Shown here one piece after another: positions 34,336 through 39,244 of a stretch of DNA of 39,244 nucleotides. A program made the translations under genes and the position numbers. The DNA comes from Eubacteriales bacterium (GTDB lineage: Bacteria > Bacillota > Clostridia > Lachnospirales > Lachnospiraceae), in the NCBI GenBank assembly GCA_030533405.1, contig JAUNJF010000028.1, positions 1 through 39,244 on the forward strand, written 5' to 3'. Each line of letters begins with the position of its first letter. Position 1 is the first letter of the stretch. The notes beneath the pieces were generated by a model. That model searched no databases. It had not been told where the DNA came from and saw only the letters and a list, made by a program, of their open reading frames with translations.

Positions 34336-34372
34336 AAAATAACCCGACAGTATAACACTATCGGGTTATCTT
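34336..34372 (-). terminator. Terminator of the nfnAB unit
   Basis: The stem TAACCCGA / TCGGGTTA, with further pairs inside, has a small loop at about 34352-34356. On the minus strand it is followed by ATTTTATG. The T-run is short, so the strength is uncertain. Confidence 0.65.
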
Positions 34373-34421
34373 TTCTTCAACCAAATAGTTGGTTTGCACG
34401 ATATCTGTATGATTCAGATTC

Positions 34422-35810
34422 TTATTTACTTAAATATTCATCAATGGCCTTAGCTGCTTTCTTACCAGCACCCATTGCAAGAATAACTGTTGCAGCACCT
34501 GTTACAGTATCTCCACCTGCGTATACACCATCTTTACTTGTCTTCATTGTCTCTTCCTCAACAATGATACCACCCCACTTCTGTGTTTCAAGTCCTGGAG
34601 TTGTCTGACGAATCAATGGATTTGGACTCTGACCAATTGCAATTACAACAGTATCTACATCGATTACATAATTAGATCCTTCTACTGGCTGTGGACTTCT
34701 TCTTCCTGATGCATCTGGCTCACCAAGTTCCTGCTTGATTACCTCGATACCAGTTACCCATCCATCTTCTCCATGAATTGCACAAGGATTGTTCAATAGC
34801 TTAAAGATAATTCCTTCCTCTTTTGCATGATGTACTTCTTCTGCTCTTGCAGGAAGTTCTTCCTCAGAACGACGATATACAATGTATACTTCCTCTGCAC
34901 CAAGTCTCTTTGCTGTTCTAGCAGCATCCATTGCAACGTTACCAGCACCAACAACAGCCACTTTCTTTCCAACCTTTACAGGTGTTGGCATCTCTGGGAA
35001 TTTATAAGCCTTCATTAAATTTACACGAGTCAGGAATTCATTTGCTGAATATACACCAAGCAAATTCTCACCTGGAATATTAAGGAATCTAGGAAGACCA
35101 GCACCAGATCCTACGAATACTGCACTATATCCCTGCTCCATTAACTCATCAATAGTAACGGAACGACCAACAATAACATTTGTCTCAATCTTAACGCCTA
35201 ACTTCTCTACCGTTTCAATTTCTTTAGCAACTAAATCCTTTGGAAGACGGAACTCTGGAATACCATAGCTTAATACACCACCTGCTTTATGGAGTGCCTC
35301 GAATACAGTAACCTCGTATCCCTTCTTAATTAATTCACCTGCACATGTAATACCTGCAGGACCACAACCTACAACAGCAACCTTTTTGCCATTCTTCTCG
35401 ATATCAACCTTAACTTCACCAGCGTTAGCCATATGATAATCAGCAACAAAACGCTCTAATCTACCAATCGCTACTGGCTCACCCTTAATACCTCTAACAC
35501 ACTTACCCTCACACTGATTCTCCTGTGGACAAACACGTCCGCAAATTGCTGGAAGTGCATTTTCACTTGTAATAATTTCATAAGCTGCCTCAAAATCACC
35601 CTCAGCAACTTTCTCAATAAATCCAGGAATTGGTACATTAACTGGACAACCATTCATACATGGCTTAGTAGGACAATTCAAACATCTTCTTGCCTCTTCC
35701 ATTGCCATCTCTTTTGTATATCCTAACGCAACCTCTTTAAAGTTTTTATTACGCACATTTGGTTCCTGCTCAGGCATAACAACCTTTGTTAAACTCATAT
35801 TCTTTTCCAT
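34422..35810 (-). CDS. nfnB: NADP-reducing flavin subunit NfnB (glutamate synthase small-subunit family)
   Basis: NfnB is the large subunit of the electron-bifurcating NADH-dependent ferredoxin:NADP+ oxidoreductase. The 462-residue protein has two 4Fe-4S clusters, with cysteines at 43, 46, 51, 55, 90, 94, 100 and 104. It also has an FAD motif VGCGPAGITCAG and an NAD(P) motif VGAGNVAMDAART. It belongs to the GltD-like family, but the partner gene upstream is an NfnA-type subunit, not a GltB. So NfnB is more likely than a GOGAT subunit. It lies about 68 bases after nfnA. Confidence 0.88.
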   Translation of the reverse strand: MEKNMSLTKVVMPEQEPNVRNKNFKEVALGYTKEMAMEEARRCLNCPTKPCMNGCPVNVPIPGFIEKVAEGDFEAAYEIITSENALPAICGRVCPQENQCEGKCVRGIKGEPVAIGRLERFVADYHMANAGEVKVDIEKNGKKVAVVGCGPAGITCAGELIKKGYEVTVFEALHKAGGVLSYGIPEFRLPKDLVAKEIETVEKLGVKIETNVIVGRSVTIDELMEQGYSAVFVGSGAGLPRFLNIPGENLLGVYSANEFLTRVNLMKAYKFPEMPTPVKVGKKVAVVGAGNVAMDAARTAKRLGAEEVYIVYRRSEEELPARAEEVHHAKEEGIIFKLLNNPCAIHGEDGWVTGIEVIKQELGEPDASGRRSPQPVEGSNYVIDVDTVVIAIGQSPNPLIRQTTPGLETQKWGGIIVEEETMKTSKDGVYAGGDTVTGAATVILAMGAGKKAAKAIDEYLSK

Positions 35811-35878
35811 CTGTATATCTCCTCATATAATTTCCAATTATCATTCTATGACTGTTTTTCTCTTTAAAGGTCTCTTAA

Positions 35879-36700
35879 TTAAAGAGCTTTCTTCATACGA
35901 CACTCATGTTCTTCTTCTTTAAACATGCCCTGACGTTTCATACACTCATCAAAATCAACCAAGAATCCATCAAAATCAGGACCATCTACACATGCAAATT
36001 TTGTCTCGCCACCAACAGTAACACGACATCCTCCACACATTCCAGTTCCATCAATCATAATTGGATTAAGGGAAACTGCAGTTGGAATATCAAGTGGCTG
36101 TGTAACCTTTACCACGTTCTTCATCATAATCAATGGTCCAATTGCAATTACTTCATCAATCTTTTCACCATTGTCAATTAAATCCTGAAGTACATTTGTA
36201 ACAAATCCCTTTGTTCCAAGACTTCCATCATCAGTTGCAATATATACATTATCACAGAACTCTTTAAACTTCTCAGCAAGAATTACAAATTCAGCTGAAC
36301 GTCCACCGATAATAACATCAACCTTCACACCCATCTCATGAAGTTTGCGAAGCTGAGGATACAATGGTGCAGATCCAACACCACCAGCTACACCAACAAC
36401 GTGATTGCACTTGTGAAGCGGTGCCGGCTGTCCCAAAGGACCAACGAAATCCTGTACATACTCGCCAACTTTTTTCTTAGATAATAATTCTGTAGAATAT
36501 CCTACTACCTGATATATAATTGTAACTGTCTTTTTCTCTCTGTCATAATCAGCTATTGTAAGAGGTACTCTCTCACCATCTTCGTCTACACGAATAATAA
36601 TAAACTGTCCAGCTTCACACTTGTTTGCAACAAATGGAGCTTCGATTTCCATCAATTCAACTGCGCTATTAAGCGTCTCTTTACTTACTATTTTGTACAT
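35879..36700 (-). CDS. nfnA: Ferredoxin:NADP+ oxidoreductase small subunit NfnA
   Basis: NfnA carries FAD and a 2Fe-2S cluster and binds NADH in the bifurcating NfnAB enzyme. The 273-residue protein has a flavin-binding part (VPLTIADYD), a pyridine-nucleotide part (GVAGGVGSAPLYPQ), and the iron-sulfur ligands Cys222, Cys225 and Cys237 with Asp217 (DGTGMCGGCR). I chose the ATG at 36700, with AGAGG 7 bases upstream. A dihydroorotate- or sulfide-dehydrogenase-type electron subunit is an alternative, but the neighbouring nfnB favours NfnA. Confidence 0.87.
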   Translation of the reverse strand: MYKIVSKETLNSAVELMEIEAPFVANKCEAGQFIIIRVDEDGERVPLTIADYDREKKTVTIIYQVVGYSTELLSKKKVGEYVQDFVGPLGQPAPLHKCNHVVGVAGGVGSAPLYPQLRKLHEMGVKVDVIIGGRSAEFVILAEKFKEFCDNVYIATDDGSLGTKGFVTNVLQDLIDNGEKIDEVIAIGPLIMMKNVVKVTQPLDIPTAVSLNPIMIDGTGMCGGCRVTVGGETKFACVDGPDFDGFLVDFDECMKRQGMFKEEEHECRMKKAL

Positions 36701-36741
36701 TTCCATACCTCTTTCTTCTTGTTTTACCATATACGCTACAC

Positions 36742-36770
36742 ATTATACATTTTTTAGCCTAATATGAAAA
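36742..36770 (-). promoter_or_regulatory. Promoter of nfnAB
   Basis: A perfect TATAAT (36742-36747) and TTTTCA (36765-36770) are 17 bases apart on the minus strand. It lies about 42 bases before the nfnA ATG and overlaps the foot of the terminator of the upstream gene. Confidence 0.55.
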
Positions 36771-36816
36771 GCACTTTTTTAAGAAATTCATAAAATTCCC
36801 TAAAAAAAGTGCTTTT
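36767..36816 (-). terminator. Terminator of the M15 peptidase gene
   Basis: AAAAGCACTTTTTT and AAAAAAAGTGCTTTT make a long AT-rich stem; on the minus strand the right foot runs into TTTTCA. It lies about 13 bases after the M15 gene stop. Confidence 0.72.
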
Positions 36817-36828
36817 ATATTTCATGAA

Positions 36829-37782
36829 TCAAGTCCCAAAATAAGAAAAATGCATATAATCTTTTCGATTTCCCCATTCTCCACGATAAAATCCATATCT
36901 TTTCATAATACGAACCAATTCGCAATTTCTCGGAATGGAATAAGGATCTTTTTTAGGTTTCCAGTAACTACCACATAAAATTTTCTTACCATCGATCATA
37001 TAATTTTCATTTGGGTTAATATCAATTGCCATTCCATACATATGCTCTCCCGTACGATATGCATAACAGCCAATATCCTTAATCACCTGCTTTTCTTTAC
37101 TTTTGTATAAATCATTAAATAACTGTTGTATAGACGGAGCAAGTCTTTTATTCACTGTAATATACTTTATCTTTGTAATCTTTTTTCCTTGTTTTCCATT
37201 CTCAAAATCCCATACACGTATTTTAATCGTTTTCATCTGCTTCGCTGCTTTTTGCGCTGTTTTAAAATTCTTTTCCATTTTACGTTCCGAACCAAATGCG
37301 CGCTTTATTCTTTGTTCGTAATATTCATTATCATAAGAATAATAATCCATAAGTACTGACTTCTCTGAAGACAATTGACTTTTCTTCTTCTTTTCATTCA
37401 CATTGACATATGCACATACACGATATGTATACGTTGCACCATTCATCAATCCGCCAAATGTTGCCTCTGTCGTATTTGTTCCCTCAATCTTTTTCACAAC
37501 CTTGTAACTGGAAGGATCATACAAATCAACCATTACATAATTACTTTCATCATCATAATCTCTCGCACAATAGATAATATATCCATCTGCATTCTCAATT
37601 TTTTTCCATTTTATTTTGACACCAAGCCTATCAATTCTTTTACAATAAGTAATTTTGGGTGTAACATTCTTAATCCAATCCGTTTCTAGATTACTCGTCG
37701 CGTGCACCGTTTTCGTTCCACACATTAGGACCAAACAAAAAACCATCATCATCCAATAATATGTTTTCTTTATCATTTGCAT
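36829..37782 (-). CDS. Secreted Fn3-like/M15 peptidase (D-Ala-D-Ala carboxypeptidase type)
   Basis: This is a probable exported peptidoglycan-trimming enzyme of 317 residues. The signal peptide ends about residue 28 (VHA). A fibronectin-III-like region at about 45-140 (IKWKKIENADGYIIYCA, GATYTYRVCAYV) is followed by an M15 peptidase domain of about 110 residues. Zinc ligands are His247, Asp254 and His311; Glu302-Trp303 and Asp308 fit the family's GxWxxxDxxHF-type end. The ATG at 37782 has GAGGGG close upstream; an ATG at 37776 is also possible. A phage-type endolysin is an alternative, but the Fn3-like part and signal peptide favour an envelope enzyme. Confidence 0.82.
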   Translation of the reverse strand: MQMIKKTYYWMMMVFCLVLMCGTKTVHATSNLETDWIKNVTPKITYCKRIDRLGVKIKWKKIENADGYIIYCARDYDDESNYVMVDLYDPSSYKVVKKIEGTNTTEATFGGLMNGATYTYRVCAYVNVNEKKKKSQLSSEKSVLMDYYSYDNEYYEQRIKRAFGSERKMEKNFKTAQKAAKQMKTIKIRVWDFENGKQGKKITKIKYITVNKRLAPSIQQLFNDLYKSKEKQVIKDIGCYAYRTGEHMYGMAIDINPNENYMIDGKKILCGSYWKPKKDPYSIPRNCELVRIMKRYGFYRGEWGNRKDYMHFSYFGT

Positions 37783-37843
37783 CTTTCCCCTCTTTTTTCT
37801 CACAGGCATGAAGCTACACTCAACTCACTATATACACAAGAAC

Positions 37844-37870
37844 AAAGGGACCACAAATCGTGGTCCCTTT
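37844..37870 (-). terminator. Hairpin terminator after tpiA
   Basis: AAAGGGACCAC / GTGGTCCCTTT form a perfect 11-bp stem with a 5-base loop, just after the tpiA stop. The T-run beyond it (GTTCTTG) is interrupted, but the stem is strong. Confidence 0.75.
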
Positions 37871-37877
37871 TCATATA

Positions 37878-38630
37878 TTATTTGTTATAATTCACAATCT
37901 TACCAAAATCTGCCTTCAATGAAGCACCACCAACTAATCCGCCATCGATGTTTGGTTTTGCAAGTAAAGATGCTGCATTTCCAGCATTCATAGAACCACC
38001 ATACTGAATACGAATTGCATCTGCTGTAGCTTCATCATATACATCTGCAATCACCTTACGAATTGCTGCACATACTTCTTCTGCCTGATCATCTGTAGCA
38101 GTTTCGCCTGTTCCAATTGCCCAAATTGGCTCATATGCAATTACACATGTCTTTGCCTGATCAGCTGTAACATTCTGGAATGCAATCTTAATCTGCATTG
38201 CAATCCACTCAAGATAAATCCCCTGTTTTCTCTGAGTTAATGTCTCACCACAACAAATGATTGGTGTAATATCATGCTCTAATGCCTTGATTACCTTTTT
38301 ATTTACAGTCTCATCTGTCTCCGCAAAATACTCACGTCTCTCTGAGTGACCAAGTACAACATACTTCACACCAGCATCTACCAACATATTTGGAGCAATC
38401 TCACCTGTGTAAGCACCGCTCTCCTCAAAATACATATTTTCTGCACCAATATTAAGGTTTGTTCCCTTTGTAGCCTCTACAGCTGGAATAATATCGATTG
38501 CTGGAACGCAAAATACGACATCAACATCTTCATTCTGTACCAATGGTTTTAACTCTTCAATCAAAGCAACTGCTTCGCTTGGAGTTTTATTCATCTTCCA
38601 GTTACCTGCAATAATTTTCTTTCTTGCCAT
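37878..38630 (-). CDS. tpiA: Triosephosphate isomerase
   Basis: TpiA interconverts dihydroxyacetone phosphate and glyceraldehyde 3-phosphate. The 250-residue barrel has Asn10 and Lys12 (AGNWKMN), catalytic His95 (LGHSERR) and Glu167 ([11 protein letters not shown]). I chose the ATG at 38630 with AAGGAG 8 bases upstream; the longer frame to 38651 would place the start ahead of this site. It follows pgk, as in many Firmicutes. Confidence 0.98.
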   Translation of the reverse strand: MARKKIIAGNWKMNKTPSEAVALIEELKPLVQNEDVDVVFCVPAIDIIPAVEATKGTNLNIGAENMYFEESGAYTGEIAPNMLVDAGVKYVVLGHSERREYFAETDETVNKKVIKALEHDITPIICCGETLTQRKQGIYLEWIAMQIKIAFQNVTADQAKTCVIAYEPIWAIGTGETATDDQAEEVCAAIRKVIADVYDEATADAIRIQYGGSMNAGNAASLLAKPNIDGGLVGGASLKADFGKIVNYNK

Positions 38631-38672
38631 AATTATAACTCCTTCATCCACTCTTTATTCATTTACAACAGT

Positions 38673-38701
38673 ACCGACACCCTGACTTGCAGAGTGTCGG
38701 T
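38673..38701. other. Strong hairpin between pgk and tpiA
   Basis: ACCGACAC / GTGTCGGT form an 8-bp perfect stem. On the minus strand there is no T-run after it (ACTGTTG follows), and the T-rich side faces the plus strand. It may be an mRNA-processing or stability element between two co-transcribed glycolytic genes rather than a terminator. Confidence 0.55.
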
Positions 38702-38710
38702 TTGTTTTTC

Positions 38711-39244
38711 TTATTTATCGTTTGCTGCTGCAACACCTGGTAACTCTTTACCCTCTAAGAATTCAAGAGAAGCACCACCACCTGTTGAGATGTGTGTCAT
38801 CTTATCTCCGAATCCTAACTGATTACAAGCTGCTGCTGAATCACCACCACCGATGATTGTTGTAGCACCTTCCAAATCAGCCATAGCCTGTGCTACTGCG
38901 ATTGTACCCTTAGCAAAGTTAGGCATCTCGAAACATCCCATAGGTCCGTTCCAAACAACTGTCTTAGCACCCTTAATTGCATCTGCGAATAACTCAGCAG
39001 TCTTAGGTCCTACATCAAGACCCTCCCAATCATCAGGAATTCCACCACGCTCAACAACCTTTTTGTTTGCGTCATTAGAGAAATCATCACCTACAACTGT
39101 ATCAATAGGAATTAATAACTTAACACCCTTATCAGCTGCCTTCTTCTCCATCTCAAGTGCATACTCTTTGTAGTCTTCCTCTAATAAAGACTTACCAACT
39201 GGCTCACCGTGTGCTGCCATAAATGTATATGCCATACCACCACC
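38711..39244 (-). CDS. pgk: Phosphoglycerate kinase, C-terminal part (runs off the window)
   Basis: Pgk transfers phosphate from 1,3-bisphosphoglycerate to ADP. The visible 177 residues are the C-terminal half: [11 protein letters not shown] at the cut edge, the nucleotide-binding [11 protein letters not shown], and the C-terminal [13 protein letters not shown] and [15 protein letters not shown] blocks. The frame is open to the last base, so the gene continues upstream outside the window. tpiA follows 80 bases further along. Confidence 0.98.
   Translation of the reverse strand, partial: GGGMAYTFMAAHGEPVGKSLLEEDYKEYALEMEKKAADKGVKLLIPIDTVVGDDFSNDANKKVVERGGIPDDWEGLDVGPKTAELFADAIKGAKTVVWNGPMGCFEMPNFAKGTIAVAQAMADLEGATTIIGGGDSAAACNQLGFGDKMTHISTGGGASLEFLEGKELPGVAAANDK

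Noticed and set aside
34422-36700. nfnA-nfnB as glutamate synthase subunits
   Set aside because: There is no large GltB-type gene; the partner has the NfnA 2Fe-2S and flavin architecture.
36829-37782. M15 peptidase as part of a prophage lysis module
   Set aside because: There is no holin, integrase or structural phage gene nearby, and the protein has a signal peptide and Fn3-like region.
1-39244. CRISPR arrays, IS elements, integrases, att sites and riboswitches
   Set aside because: I saw no regularly spaced repeats, transposase or integrase frames, and no convincing riboswitch or T-box in the longer gaps; the longest intergenic gap is under 300 bases.

Overview
This is an AT-rich stretch of a low-GC Gram-positive chromosome. 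It most resembles a spore-forming, anaerobic member of the Clostridia, probably of the Lachnospiraceae type. This rests on gene content and protein similarity recalled from families, not on a search. Sporulation is indicated by an alpha/beta-type SASP, a YlbJ-like protein and a GerW/YtfJ protein. Anaerobic redox metabolism is indicated by an NfnAB pair. CheV suggests chemotaxis and a GH5 endoglucanase lipoprotein suggests plant polysaccharide use. I see no insertion sequence, prophage, CRISPR array, tRNA or rRNA gene. The only RNA gene is tmRNA.

Layout. Positions 1-2.3 kb hold rny (partial), recX and recA on the minus strand, with a LexA-type SOS box before recA. From 2.5-4.7 kb, tmcAL and a ylbJ-like gene run on the plus strand and converge on a minus-strand operon (4.7-7.0 kb) of rsmD, coaD and a DivIVA-like coiled-coil protein. 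Next come a GH5-CBM2 lipoprotein (minus) and a SASP gene (plus) with a sigma-G-like promoter. From 9.1-13.7 kb lie recG, fakA and an asp23-family gene, divergent from rpmB, the same grouping as yloU/yloV/recG/rpmB in Bacillus. From 22.8 down to 13.7 kb a long run of minus-strand genes carries a charge-segregated membrane protein, hisH, hisF, a GNAT enzyme, a DUF4352-type lipoprotein, a LysM protein, a rhomboid-like protein without the usual catalytic residues, two unrecognised proteins, DUF2953, GerW/YtfJ and a tiny membrane protein.

From 22.9-27.6 kb there is a signalling block: a lipoprotein with cheV, then an OmpR-type two-component pair, then an unknown membrane protein. From 27.7-31.4 kb lies the ribosome-rescue and RNA-decay cluster ssrA, smpB, rnr, plus secG. 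From 31.7-39.2 kb is central metabolism: pgk (partial), tpiA and gpmI, interrupted by an M15 peptidase, nfnA-nfnB, a membrane protein and aroK.

Most of the window is housekeeping. I did not find a clearly new multi-gene system. The points most worth a second look are a bidirectional terminator lying inside the ylbJ-like coding region before its stop codon, the pseudo-rhomboid with a zinc ribbon, the acidic/basic segregated protein coupled to hisH, the unrecognised genes upstream of ytfI/ytfJ, and strong hairpins lacking a U-tract next to ssrA and between pgk and tpiA.
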